DNA of 33,660 nucleotides from Chloromonas sp. AAM2 (GCA_004335635.1 QAXH01002176.1:1-33660), one strand, 5' to 3'. Numbered from the stretch's first letter, positions 11,001 through 21,714 are shown. A program made the numbers and translations. Notes: a model not told the origin generated them from the letters alone.

Positions 11001-14000
11001 GGGTGGAGTGAAAGGACGTTGACAGCTGACTGGTATATCATTGTGCAAGCTTTTATAACTCAAAGGTTAGGGTTGTGCTGCTGCAGGAGGCAGGGCGTTG
11101 GGCAGATTTTCAGTGACACAGCCCACTTCTTGGGGGCACCATGCCCATGCTTTGCTTAGGATGGGGATGTTGGCTGCTGCTGAGCGCCTAGCTGGTTGGT
11201 CCTGCAGTACCGTGGGTTGAACCATGAGAAGCTATGTAATGATGATGATGATGATGATGAGCCCACAGTCCCTCAACAGTGCCAGTAGCAAGCCCGCAAC
11301 ACAGTCAGCACAGTGCCACCCGAATGTGTAATCGCTGAGGCGTTTCCTGACGTTTCCTGCGTGGTGGCCGCAGGTACCAGGACTTCTATGACTTCAAGGT
11401 TGGTGAGGCAGGAAATGCGACAGAACAAGCATTGGGAAAACGACAGAACAAGAATTGAGCAGAGGAAGAGCAAAGCTGGCAAGGGGTTGGTGGAGTTGGT
11501 ATTTGTTCCCCTTGTTCAATGAATCAAATGAAAGGTAGACGGCCAATGGATGGTCAGCGTTGTTGGCACCACACGTCTGTTGGCTTGTATTTGTTTCGCA
11601 GGTCACTACTGCTGAGGGCTTTGGCAAGCAACGCCTGTTTGAAATCATGGTGGGTGGGAGTACAGTCGCAGGCTGGGGTGTTCAAGAGATTAACTTACTC
11701 TTGTCAACTTGCAGGCCTGTTCAGTTTACGCTTGTCAACCAACAGGCCTCTTCCTTTTACGCTTGCTTATGCATGGGGCAGCAGCCTCGTGCGCACTGTC
11801 TGGTGCAGCTGTGTGATGTTTGGCCAGTATGCAGTCACAAAACCCCAGCGATGACGCCAGGCCAGGCCAACCCAGCCTGCCTGCCACACCCTTATGCCTG
11901 GTTTGAGAAAACACCACTTATACTTGGCATGGGCTGGCTAGCACACTCACACTTGGCATGGGCTGGCTAGCACACTCACACTTGGCATGGGCTGGCTAGC
12001 ACACTCACACTTGGCATGGGCTGGCTAGCACACACACACTTGGCATGGGCTGGCTAACATTTGTATCATATTGATGGCTTCACGCACCTGAGAGCCTGAG
12101 ATCTCTTGTGGTTGATCCAGCTCATAGCGTGAGCAAGCGCGCCCAATCCATACCCCAGTGCTCATGCTCATGATCATCCATACCTCACCCATGTGCCCGC
12201 CCATTTGCCACCCACGTGGCAACCCATGTGCCCATGGATACGCCACGCATGTGCCAACCCATGTGCCCATGGATACGCCACGCATGTGCCAACCCATGTG
12301 CGTTCTCAGGAGGAGCGTACGCGCCCCATCATGCAGTCAGCCCGCCATGCATGCACCACCCAGGCATGTGCTCAACCGTGTGCCCATGCAGGATGAGTTG
12401 GAGAAGCGTACGCGCCCCATCATGCAATCTGCGCGTCAGCGGTTGGCCCAGGAGAAGGGCGAGTCCGCACTGCAGCCGTGGAACATCGGCTACTCACTGG
12501 CAGGGGATACAGAGAAGGCAATGGACCCGTACTTCCCATTCGAGGTGAGGAGAGGAAGAGAAAGGGGGAAAGAAAGAAAGGACGGGTACGGTTGTTGGCG
12601 GAAGTAGGGAGGGAGAGGGAGAAAGCAACAAAGAAGGAAAGCAAGACGGAAAGCAGGTCAGGAAAGTAAAGGAAGGAACAAGAGGAAAAGAAGGAAAGAG
12701 AGAAAGTGCCAGCATCTCACGTAATCATCCTGATGTGAGAAAGAAGGATAAGGCGTCAGTAAGGGGGCCAAGCAGTCAAGCCCAGCCGTTTGAGGACATG
12801 GCGGCCCCACAGGAGCCAGTGATCCGAGCTTGAGGCGGGCCTCTCAGAAATGGACCAATGTCACAAGCGACAGGGAGGGCTGAAGGGACGACTGAGCAAC
12901 GTGTGTGGGACGGGGTTGTGGGGCAGCCGCCTGTGTCAATCAATGTCAGACAGGTCGGAAAGTACAGCCGGCACGAATCCGTCAAGGACCGATCCAAAAG
13001 ACAGTGTTAGAAAAGGCCAAACAACCAAGAGCAGCACAATGGGGACTTGTTCACGCCATCTCATCCCTTGCGGGCATTGCCCTGGCTGCTTTGATGTGTC
13101 CTTTCCCCCTTGCTTGGTGCTTGTTGTGCGCAGGACGCAGTTGACGTGTGGGCCCGCACCTTCGCCGCCCTCGGCATCAACTACAGGGGATCGACCATGA
13201 CACTGGACCTGTGAGTCACTCAGGAATGACTAGAACCGACTAAAAACCGTCTAAAAACCGACTAAAAAATGCTTTAGGCATACAAGATACTCAAAGCGTA
13301 CGAGTTTCACAAAATTGAAAGTAGCCGAGGTTTGCATTTGAACATGCGCCGTTGTGTGCAAGTTTTCTGCACCTGTGTTGCGTTGCAATAAGCACAGCCA
13401 ACGTTGGGCGTGTAGCTGGGGGTGAGCACTTGCGTAGCAATCAATCATTTCCTCATCGGGGAGGAGAGAGAGTGAAGTGGAAAACTTGAAGCAGCGTGAC
13501 AATGAAACAGCTGCCCTCATCTCCCGCCATCAAAATCTTATCGTCATCTGTACCCGGTGTGTTGCTGTCACTGATGGTGTGACTTTTCAGGTGTGACCGT
13601 GACGGCAAGTACAGTAACGGTTTCTGCCACTGGCCCCAGCCTGCATGGCGCAAGGCGGACGGCACATGGGTCCCGGCAAAGGTACGTCCATGCACCTTGC
13701 AGGTTGCACGTCCATGTTGCTTGCAGGTTGGCATCATGGGGTGACTCAACAGCACCGCACAGGGCTTCAGGACCGTGCTGCAATGGCCCTGCGCATCTAG
13801 GGTGCACGGAATAACAGGTGTTCACTTCCGCAGCAGCACCTGCCCTTCCCCTCATGCTTTCAATAAGATATTGTGTTTTGCGCTCCCGTGGCCTGTCCAG
13901 CCTGCTCCGTTAGCCTCGTTCGTTGTGTTTGGCGGTGCCCGTCCATTTCGTTCCATGTCCTGTGACGGCTGCCCTGATATATTCTTCGCCATCCTCGTCT

Positions 14001-17000
14001 GCCTGTCCCCGCCCCCCGCAGACCAACTTCACTAGTCTGGCCACCCCCAGTCAGGTTGGGTCGGGCAAGACCGCCCTCGTCACCCTGCTGCATGAGGGAG
14101 GCCATGCAGCGCACTTCGCTAACATCCTGCAGGTAGGGCCCTCATGAACCTGTTGCATGGTATTCAGCACAAATCTGTAGTCAATGGGTGACATGGCTGC
14201 ACGAGGAAGGGCAAGTAAACAGGAGGATGCATGGAGGATGCATGGAGGATGCATGGAGGATGCATGGAGGATGCAGGTACACAGGCAGGGGCAGGGGCAG
14301 GGGCAGGGGCAGGGGCAGGGGCAGGGGGATCCATCAGAGGCACCCGGTTAGGACCTGTGAGTATGTGGTTGGGACTGGGTCGGGTGAGGGTTTAGGGACA
14401 GGGTCATTAGGACTGGGACATGGTCACGAGTCCACAGAGCAGGGCGAGAGTTACACGTGCCTGTGTGTCTGTCAGGGGAAGCACCTATGCGTGAAAGATA
14501 GGGTGTTTTGGTGAGCTTGGCAGACCCTTGCATGAAAGATAGGGTGTTTTGAGGAGCTTGGCAGACCCTGTTCCCGGGGATGGCGGAACATGAGCTTTAC
14601 ATACTCTGAAGGTTCGTGATCCCAGCTTCATTTGTAGCATGTCGTTGAGGTTCACCATCCTTGGAAAGCGTCAAATGTTGTCTGAAGCGCCACTATCTCA
14701 AACTGAAGTGGAAAGACCGTCAAATGTTGTCTGAATCGCTACTATCCTCAAACTGAAGTGGAAAGACCGTCAAATGTCGTCTGAAGCGCTGCTATCCTCA
14801 AACTGAAGTGGAAAGACCGTCAAATGTTGTCTGAAGCGCTGCTATCCTCACACTGAAGCGTGGCAACCCCAAAACACAGGCAAGAACACCAAAATTACAG
14901 GCACAGAACCCAGTATCTGGCCAGTTGCCTTGCATATATAGGTGTCTCATAACCCAAGGCAGTGCCACTGCATCTCGTGCATGTCTTGAGTCAGTTCAGT
15001 CCAGTCCAATGTATGCTAGAAAAATTCAATTTTTGGGTGCCACACATGAGGTGATTTCCCCCTGTGTCTGTACTCAGCAGGTTTTTTCAGTCGTGCACAT
15101 GTATGCACTGTGTGGGAATTCACGACTATGTGTGAAACTTTTTTGTGCTTTGCCGTAGCAAGTGAATCATTGCTGGGTGCTCAGGACTTGTGTGTATGCT
15201 CACCACTTCATGAGTAGCACTTGATTCAGGACATGAGGGCTGGCGCGTTCACGATGGCTGTTCCATGCTGTAGCAAGTAGATCTACGTGTGGGTCGACTT
15301 GACCTCGGACCTGACTTGTGCGCACGTGGTCGCAGGCGTCCCCCTTCTTCTCCCAGGAGCGCGCGCCCACCAGTGTGGCGTACGCTGAGAACCAGAGCAT
15401 GGTGAGCGCTGCACCATGGGCCCATGTCCCATGTGCTGGGGCTGCACATGCTGATGACTGGCTGTATGAATGGCTGCACACGCTGATGAATGGCTGTATG
15501 AATGGCTGCACACGCTGATGAATGGCTGAATGTATGGCTGCACGTGCTGATGACCGGCTGAATGTATGGCTGCACGTGCTGATGACCGGCTGTATGAATG
15601 GCTGCACGTGCTGATGAATGGCTGTATGAATGGCTGCACGTGCTGATGACCGGCTGTATGAATGGCTGCACGTGCTGATGACTGGCTGTATGAATGGCTG
15701 CACACGCTGATGAATGGCTGTATGAATGGCTGCACGTGCTGATGAATGGCTGTATGAATGGCTGCACACGCTGATGAATGGCTGTATGGATGACCATCCT
15801 TGCTCCCTGGCAGGTGCTGATGCCCATGTAACTGATCAACGTGTGAGCACGTGCCTGCCACATGCTTCAGGTGCTGGATGCGTTTGCTGGGGACGCCGCA
15901 TGGTTGGCCCGGTACGCCCGCAGCCGTGAGGGACAGGTCGTCCCCTGGTCTGTGATTGAGGCGCACCTCAAGGCCACACAACCGTACCAGGTGCCAGGGA
16001 GGGGGAGCAAAGAACACAAGATAGGAGATGCCCTAACAGCAAAATGGACAGGGAATGGGGGCAGAGGCAGATACACTGTGCCTGTGTAGCCATAGTGGGG
16101 GCAGCAGTGTACTACCTACCATAGTGGAGCCGCACAGCAACTTGGTGCATGAAGCATGCAACTCAGTGTGCCATGCACCCTTGTACAGCGGACGCACATA
16201 GAAATCATGCAACTGTGAACACCTAGGGGCACAAGCGTCATTCACCATGCATGCACCTTAGCATGGTGCACCTGTGACTGTCACATTGTGATCATCAAAT
16301 GTACATGTGCATGCGTGGTGAATGGACAGTGCTGTGCCCCTGGTGTGAGCATGCATACACGTGCATGGCAGCGCTGGTTGTGTGCATGCATTAACGTGCA
16401 TGGCAGCGCTGGTTGTGTGCATGCATACACGTGCATGGCAGCGCTGGTTGTGTGCATGCATTAACGTGCATGGCAGCGCTGGTTGTGTGCATGCAGGTGT
16501 TTGGTTTGAGGGCCATGCTGGCTGTGCCTTACTTCGAGAAGGCACTGGTGGGTGACGACGGGTTTGAAGATGTCTGTTTGATAGGTTTTGGATTATCTTG
16601 CATGATTGCATTCGAGTTTAGCTTGTGGGAAAGACAGCTTGCTTGGTTCGATTGGACATGACTGCTGGTATTACATGCAGCTCGGACTGTCAAATTTGTA
16701 ACACCTTTTGTGCTAGGCGCTCTACCTTAGTACTATCTCGCATTTTCATGATCCTTGCCCATGTGACATACTTGCAACCACGTGACTCCACACATGTGCA
16801 GTACGAGCTGCCCGAGGACCAGTTGACTGTGGATGCGCTCACAGCCCTCGCCGACAGGATAGAGGAACAAGTACAGGTGGGGCTGGGATGGGGTAGCTAG
16901 GCCAGGGTGTTGTGTTGATTCGCTGTTGAGCCAGATGTGGAGTAGGTGCTCCAGAGAAAGGGTGCAGACAATGGGGCGATTTGCTCAGTCGACACTGGTG

Positions 17001-18954
17001 TGCTGAATCCCTCCCAGGTACAGCCGAACTAGAACAATAACGTGCAGGAGTGAAGGCAGTTGGAGCAAGGGACAAACGGTGCAGCGAAGTTTTACAGGCC
17101 AGAAGATGGCGAACCGCGCCTTAGAATGTGAATGAGTGCCGTGTGGGGATCAGGGTTAGGGCACTGGGAAAATTTAGCTTCAAATCTTCCCCGCAGGGTG
17201 GCTTTCACTCCCGCCCCTTGCTCAGCGTGCCCCACATTCTTGCGGATGAGGCCTCCTGCTACTGTCACGGCTACGTGCTAGCAGAGATGAGCGTGCACCA
17301 GGTGCGCTCGGGTTGTGTTAGGGTAGGACTAGGGTCGACGGTTTCTGGCCCGTTTTTGTGTGCAGGGGGGCCTCTCGCCTAGGCCGCTGCTGAGTGTGCC
17401 CCACATCCTAGCGGATGAGGCCTCCTGCTACTACCATGGATACGTGCTGGCGGAAATGAGTGTGCATCAGGTGCGGGATGTCAACTGCGGATGACAGGCG
17501 CCACTTCAAGCCTCGTATGTCAGCAGTCATCAGGTGTCAGAGGGCTGTTGGTGTCGATGGAGAACGTTCATCCATAGCCATAACATGTTGTTCGCGGACA
17601 AGGACAGAGCTGGCCAGGAGTCTGGACTGATGCCCAGCATGCGTGTGTATGTGTCGCTTGACATCGAAAGCGCTTTTTCACGTTCAAAGATTCTCCGAAG
17701 AACTGATGCGTGTATGGTGGTGGTGGTATAGTGGTCAACGGGGCCATGATGTTCAGAGAGATGGTGTGGTGTGTTTTTGCAGACGCGCGCCTACTTCAAG
17801 CAGGCACTCAACGGCAAGCTTGTTGACAACCCAGAGGTGAGACTTCGGTGCGACAAGGCCAGGCCAAACGGCTGCAGATTTGGTGGCAGCACGTGCATGT
17901 CAAGTCGGTTGGGAATGATGTGAGAGCTGGGCAATGCTTAGATTGGAAGTGGAACCAGGTGGTTGGAAGCTGAAGGAATGTGGAGAGAGCAGGAAAATGG
18001 GTATTGGTTGGACAAGAGCCCGCACAGGAGATGAGAGAGTCGGCTTGATGCGACCAATTACGACTCTGCTGACATGTAATCTGGCAAAGCTAAGTATGTT
18101 GGCTATGCCTGGAAAGCCCAATGTATACCCATTATTGTGACTCAGTAGGCTTAATGCAATCACTATCTGGTCACCCAACCAGACCACATGTGGCAAGTCT
18201 ATGGACCTTGTTTCACTTTTCAGGTTGGCAAGCAGCTCGCCGAGGTGTACTGGAAGCCCGGCAACGGCGCCGCCTTCCTGGACCTAGTGCAGCAGCTGAC
18301 CGGCAAGCCACTGGCCGCAGACGCATGGGTCGATGAACTTCAGACACCGCTGGAGAAGACGGCAAGTGCTGGGACGTGGGGTAGACAAACAGCAGCAGGA
18401 AAGGGGCAGGAGCATGTTGGCCTCAGGTTTGTCTCTGGAGTCCAGGCGGTGAAGTCGAGCATGGAGTGGCCAGCCCGGCAGGACGCTTGGCTGTGCACTC
18501 GATGACCGCCCTGCCAACGCGTTGTAGCGCCGCCTGAGTGTAGGCTGTCATTTGTTGACTGTACTTTCTGTGAATTTAGTTGGCCAGCGCATTGGGTTGG
18601 ATGACCTGGTCTTTCCACTATGCCCTAACCCTTTGCCACAACTCGTCATTGCCTATAGGCGCTTTGGTTGGCTGTACGAGTCTTACTTGTCGTTGTCTCG
18701 TTGGTCAGTGCATTCAAATTGATGACCTGGTCTGTCCGCCGTGGGTGCAGCTGGCCGATGAGAAGGCCGAGTATGACGCCGCTGTGGCCGCCGGCCCCGC
18801 TATCCCACCGGGCGGGGAGCCCGACCTAGGCATGCGTGTGCTGCTGGTGCATGGAGATGACGTGATTGCTGACTCGGGCGAGCAAGGAGGCCTGTCAGGC
18901 GCTGTGGCCAAGTTCAAGACCTGGGTCAGGGAGCACTACTTCCCCAAAGCATAA
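8098..18954 (+). CDS. M3-family zinc metallopeptidase (oligopeptidase), with tandem alternative exons
   Basis: Exons: 8098-8289, 8384-8392, 8764-8805, 9262-9357, 9662-9751, 10169-10243, 10478-10579, 10909-10991, 11374-11398, 11602-11649, 12392-12544, 13134-13210, 13591-13681, 14022-14132, 15336-15401, 15871-15990, 16497-16547, 16802-16876, then 17197-17301 or 17366-17470, 17783-17836, 18224-18361, 18751-18954. With one copy of exon 19 this gives 668 aa. The zinc site is LLHEGGHAAHF (His385, Glu386, His389), with the third ligand probably Glu416 in AYAENQSM. A Tyr/Gly motif, CYYHGYVLAEM, near residue 525 corresponds to the substrate-binding tyrosines of thimet oligopeptidase. Family knowledge: M3 enzymes cleave short peptides, often presequence and signal remnants in organelles. 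Residues 1-43 are rich in Arg and Ser with no Asp or Glu, like a mitochondrial or plastid presequence. The junctions around the 9-base exon 2 are the least certain; the rest close in phase. Intron 21 uses a GC donor. Confidence 0.93.
8227..8229 (+). promoter_or_regulatory. Second in-frame ATG in strong initiation context (peptidase gene)
   Basis: The codon at 8227 sits in GCCACCATGG, a textbook strong initiation context, and is in frame 43 codons after the first ATG, whose context (TCACGATGA) is weaker. Initiating here would remove the whole presequence-like region and leave a protein starting MADTTVD. Leaky scanning could therefore give an organellar and a cytosolic form. This is inference from context only. 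Confidence 0.5.
8926..8979. repeat. 27-bp tandem duplication in intron 3 of the peptidase gene
   Basis: Two adjacent identical 27-base units beginning GTTTGCTACAAGCAC lie at 8926-8952 and 8953-8979. The identity suggests a recent slippage or duplication event. No function is suggested by the sequence. Confidence 0.85.
11187..11260. repeat. Dispersed repeat also present at 1-60
   Basis: This part of peptidase intron 8 matches the first 60 bases of the window: both share CTGCAG or CTGCAGC, then ACCGTGGGTTGAACCATGA, then an AAGC-ATGTAATGATGATGATG tract with a variable GAT run. Two copies in 33 kb, in the same orientation, suggest a family-level repeat, possibly the end of a mobile element. Confidence 0.7.
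11922..12058. repeat. 29-bp minisatellite in intron 10 of the peptidase gene
   Basis: Five copies of a 29-base unit starting ACTTGGCATGGGCTGGCTAG lie at 11922, 11951, 11980, 12009 and 12038. Copies are nearly identical, with small changes in the last one. Purely intronic. Confidence 0.9.
12185..12308. repeat. 35-bp imperfect repeat upstream of the decoy exon
   Basis: A unit containing CCCATGTGCCCATGGATACG and CCACGCATGTGCCAA is repeated about twice with a third partial copy, in intron 10 of the peptidase gene. It runs directly into the truncated exon-11 copy that starts at 12310. Confidence 0.8.
12310..12350 (+). pseudogene. Truncated decoy copy of peptidase exon 11
   Basis: After an acceptor-like TTCTCAG, bases 12310-12347 read EERTRPIMQSARH in frame, nearly the same as the exon 11 reading EKRTRPIMQSARQ at about 12401-12440. 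The shared core CGTACGCGCCCCATCATGCA is exact. The similarity then stops, and no donor follows that would keep the frame, so this is best read as a broken partial exon duplication 80-90 bases upstream of the real exon. Confidence 0.8.
14221..14328. repeat. 11-bp and 6-bp simple repeats in intron 14 of the peptidase gene
   Basis: About five copies of an 11-base unit (ATGCATGGAGG) are followed at 14285-14326 by seven copies of GCAGGG. These are simple-sequence tracts starting about 90 bases after the exon carrying the zinc site. Confidence 0.9.
14492..14569. repeat. 41-bp-period duplication in intron 14 of the peptidase gene
   Basis: Two copies, starting at 14492 and 14533, share TGAAAGATAGGGTGTTTTG followed by GAGCTTGGCAGACCCT. 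They are separated by only a few differing bases, so this looks like a local duplication. Confidence 0.85.
14669..14864. repeat. 50-bp tandem repeat in intron 14 of the peptidase gene
   Basis: Four copies start at 14669, 14718, 14768 and 14818 (periods 49, 50, 50). Each begins CGTCAAATGTTGTCTGAAGC and ends with CTATCCTCAAACTGAAGTGG. Point differences are scattered among the copies, which suggests the array is not brand new. Confidence 0.9.
15441..15795. repeat. 32-bp minisatellite in intron 15 of the peptidase gene
   Basis: About eleven copies of a 32-base unit containing GGCTGTATGAATGGCTGCAC, alternating ACGCTGATGAAT and GTGCTGATGACC at the join. Because 32 is not a multiple of 3, all three minus-strand frames read through it and create long His/Ser-rich open frames. 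Those frames are artefacts of the repeat. Confidence 0.92.
16361..16495. repeat. 35-bp repeat ending in the splice acceptor of peptidase exon 17
   Basis: Four copies of a 35-base unit containing GTGCATGGCAGCGCTGGTTG start at 16361, 16396, 16431 and 16466. The last copy runs straight into GTGCATGCAG, the acceptor of exon 17 at 16497. The other copies have GCATGCAT where the last has GCATGCAG, so only the last one offers a splice AG at that spot. Confidence 0.88.
17197..17301 (+). CDS. Alternative exon 19a of the M3 peptidase (Cys form)
   Basis: A 105-base, phase-0 exon between CCCCGCAG and CAG|GTGCGC. It encodes 35 residues beginning GGFHSRPLLSV and containing ASCYCHGYVLAEM. Relative to exon 19b the second Tyr of the Tyr-Tyr-His-Gly-Tyr motif is Cys. 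Exons 18 and 20 both join it in phase 0. It could be used instead of 19b or, less plausibly, together with it. Confidence 0.85.
17366..17470 (+). CDS. Alternative exon 19b of the M3 peptidase (Tyr form)
   Basis: A 105-base, phase-0 exon between TGTGCAG and CAG|GTGCGG. It encodes 35 residues beginning GGLSPRPLLSV and containing ASCYYHGYVLAEM, the more family-like version. It differs from 19a by 4 amino acids (Leu/Phe, Ser/His, Pro/Ser, Tyr/Cys) and by 15 further codons that are synonymous. The intron between the two exons (17302-17365) is 64 bases, the shortest in the gene. Confidence 0.88.
18577..18741. repeat. Duplicated segment in intron 21 of the peptidase gene
   Basis: About 40 bases at 18577-18616, reading GTTGGCCAGCGCATTGGGTT then GATGACCTGGTCT, recur in diverged form at 18702-18741, just before the last exon. 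No coding role is apparent. Confidence 0.7.
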
Positions 18955-19296
18955 GAGGCATGACAACAGGAGGAGCTGGCATGAGGACGTGCAGGCTGCT
19001 AGTTGCACTCCCACTGAACTGCCCAATGTTCACCTGTTGCAAGTTGCATGTATCACCGATCAACGCATTACCTTATGTCCAGTACTCGATCCAAGCTGCA
19101 GCTGCAAGCCCCATTCCCAGAACGCTTTTTGTGCCATGATTTTCCAGTGCTTTCTTCTGCCATCGGTCTGCAGCGTAGTACTATTGGTTTGTTGCTCGTG
19201 GGCATTACGATGGCATCTCACGTCCACGCAAATGGCCCAATCTGTTGCTGCAAACATTGAACCAATTGCTACCCACACGTAAAGGGGGGGGAGGTC

Positions 19297-19301
19297 TGTA
19301 A
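19297..19301 (+). terminator. Candidate TGTAA polyadenylation signal of the peptidase gene
   Basis: TGTAA, the usual chlorophyte polyadenylation element, lies 343 bases after the TAA stop at 18952-18954, just past a run of eight G residues. I saw no earlier TGTAA in the same stretch. Confidence 0.5.
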
Positions 19302-20033
19302 CCAATGCCTGTTTATCCATGCGCTTGTCTCCCCGATTGCTTTTGCGTCGTTACGGCCGCATGGATAGAGGGCTAGGGTATGACTGTCTGCCGACCCTCA
19401 GAAAGCCGACCATAGAAGAACCCTCTCGCAAGGACGCTCAGGATTGCACAAGTTTAGCACAGGCCCTCACAGCAGTGCTGATGAGACAGTGAAGAGCCGG
19501 ATAGACGACCTGCTGGTCCTCGTGGATAGGCTGAGGAAAGGACGGCGATAGTGGGCACGATATGTTGCTTGTCGACGTCGTGGTGAGAGGCCTGCCGCAA
19601 CAGTGCATGACGGGTGTGGTGACTAGGATGCTCGTCACCCCTAACAGCAAGGATCAACTGACTGCAGCGGAGCCCTTCCCCTCGCCGTCGGCGCGCAAGT
19701 CGAGAAGTTCAAGGGGCGGCTGGTGGTCGAGCCCAAAGCTCGGCATGCACTCTGAGCTTGGACACGCGGCTCATCAACTCAAGCTGACACTCGAAGACTA
19801 CCGCAGAAGCTGCTGCATGGCAACGTAAGTCATGGGCATCAACAGCCAGCTGTACTGCACAGCTGCGGCATTACCACAGGCACATGTAAGTATATGTATA
19901 CATGTTGACCTGAGCTCAAGCAATCCCATCACTCACCACCATCGTAAACTGCGCCACGAGCAACCACCATTTCGTCAATGCAGTACAAGTAGCAGTCATA
20001 TTGTGCGTAGCACCCAAACAGACGTACGCAATG

Positions 20034-20066
20034 GCCAAAAAAAGAAGTTTGCCAGTTCTAGGACTG
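20034..20066 (-). repeat. Dispersed 28-bp motif, copy 1
   Basis: On the minus strand this reads GTCCTAGAACTGGCAAACTT followed by a run of T. It matches copies at 21201, 21593 and 25918. Copies 1 and 4 have one orientation, copies 2 and 3 the other, as expected of ends of a transposon family or of independent insertions of a small element. Confidence 0.65.
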
Positions 20067-21200
20067 CCGTGGCTTGCCATGTAATCGTCACAATGGTGTG
20101 ATATAAGCTGGACTCGACCACTACACACAGCCCCTTTAAAAAAAATTGTATGGATGTATGAAGCACGGATCTGGCTGCTGCCTGAGGCGTGGCGCTGTGA
20201 GTAGCGCTGTAGAAACCATGAGTTGCGAAGTAGTCAGTCGATCTGAGGAGACCAGCCATCGGCTCACCACCTCAGCCACAGTACGATGATTACATTGTTG
20301 TAGGGTCTCCAAGGACTAATGTGAACCAGAGCTGAGGCCATGATGGGGACCAATCTCAACGCGAACTGGTGGCGCAAGCCACAGTTCGTGCGCTATCAAC
20401 AGCTATCAGGAAACGGCTATCACAACAATCACTCATGCCATTGATCAAGCACGCGCCAGAATCTTCATAGTTCATAGTACGATGTTCTACCAATGACCGC
20501 AATGACTAATCAAGCAACCATGCAAGTCATGAACAGTGGCTTGCATAACAGTAACCACCTCATATAACTCTGAGGGGTCGCAACTCTAAGTAGAGCAATT
20601 CATTGCGATAATGTTGCTATAGGAATCGTAACCGGCATTCTGCCTCGAGACATCCAAGGTGACGGAAGAAAACAGTTGCATGGGAAGCTGGACTGTAGCA
20701 GGTCTCGGGCTCATACTATAATACTTGTCTCATTAGGCGTGTAGGTGTCCCAGAGCGCCTACAAAGCAACAACGGCTATAAAGCATGACAGGACAATTTT
20801 TGATAACGCCACTGTAACTGGCGTTGTAAGTGCCCGTTGTGGGGAGCAAGTGTCGACCTTGGTGTGCAATTGCTGTGCGTGGTTCTCAACAGGGACTATG
20901 GGCACACAGTGTGTCAGGAGAAGATGGGTGTACTCGTATGTGTGTCAATCGCACCTGGGGTGGATATTGGGTGTTGTGGTACACGTAGCCACAGGGCCAG
21001 TTCTGGGACAGACCTGCGAAAGGAGGCAAAAGTGAAATGTGAACTAGTCTGACAGGCCAGTACCTCAGAAGTCGGTAATGTAAGTCGCCACCAAGTGTTC
21101 CAGTTGCTTCACTCTTTTGAGCAAACTCATGTGCTGCGCGCGTAGACGCCTAGCGCCTATACGCGTAGCACCTAGACGTGTGCACTTGGTCCAGTGTGTG

Positions 21201-21230
21201 TTGCCAGAACTGGCAAACTTCTTTTTGCAG
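21201..21230 (+). repeat. Dispersed 28-bp motif, copy 2
   Basis: It reads TTGCCAGAACTGGCAAACTT then CTTTTTGCAG. In this copy TTGCCAG and CTGGCAA form a perfect palindrome around AA. It faces copy 1 and defines an inverted pair about 1.2 kb apart (20034-21230). Confidence 0.65.
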
Positions 21231-21592
21231 CAGGAAGTGGGGTGCTGCACGTATCTGCTCCTTTCGTTGCAGTACAAGGAACCAAACCATGCAGGGCCTA
21301 GGGCGGTCAGCACGCCAGTTGCTTGTGGCATCACAAATGTGCTGTTTTCCAGACAGGAACACTACACTGGTGGCGTTTGCACTAGTCGTTTGGTAAGTAT
21401 GTTGGACGGGTTACACCATGTAAACTGGAGACAGGCTGTTGAACAACAACTGCTAAGAGTGTTCTGGAGCGGTTGGGTCAGCCAGGGACAGCAGGTGCAC
21501 AGCGAAGTGATGGCATATACACAGGTGTTGTGCAGTGGTACAACAAGGGCCGTTAGTGACAGCTTATCCGACTGCACTATGGCAGTTTTTCG

Positions 21593-21622
21593 GGTTCCCA
21601 GAACTGGCAAACTTCTTTTTTT
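21593..21622 (+). repeat. Dispersed 28-bp motif, copy 3
   Basis: It reads GTTCCCAGAACTGGCAAACT then TCTTTTTTT, in the same orientation as copy 2. The core AGAACTGGCAAACTTCTTTTT is shared. Confidence 0.65.
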
Positions 21623-21714
21623 GTTTGGTACCACACTGTATACGCACAGTGGTGGTGCATGAGTATTTTCGTATACTCATTTCGCAAGGCGCCCTGTGCT
21701 TCCCACAAGAGCAT

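Noticed and set aside
14221..14328. Possible CRISPR-like or structured array
   Set aside because: Units are 6 and 11 bases with no spacers; simple-sequence tracts in a eukaryotic intron.
15200..16017. Three overlapping long minus-strand open frames with His/Ser/Gln-rich repeats
   Set aside because: They are created by the 32-bp minisatellite in a plus-strand intron; all three frames stay open because 32 is not a multiple of 3.
21117..21662. 181-codon plus-strand open frame
   Set aside because: It spans two copies of the dispersed 28-bp motif, which makes it more likely repeat-derived than a gene.
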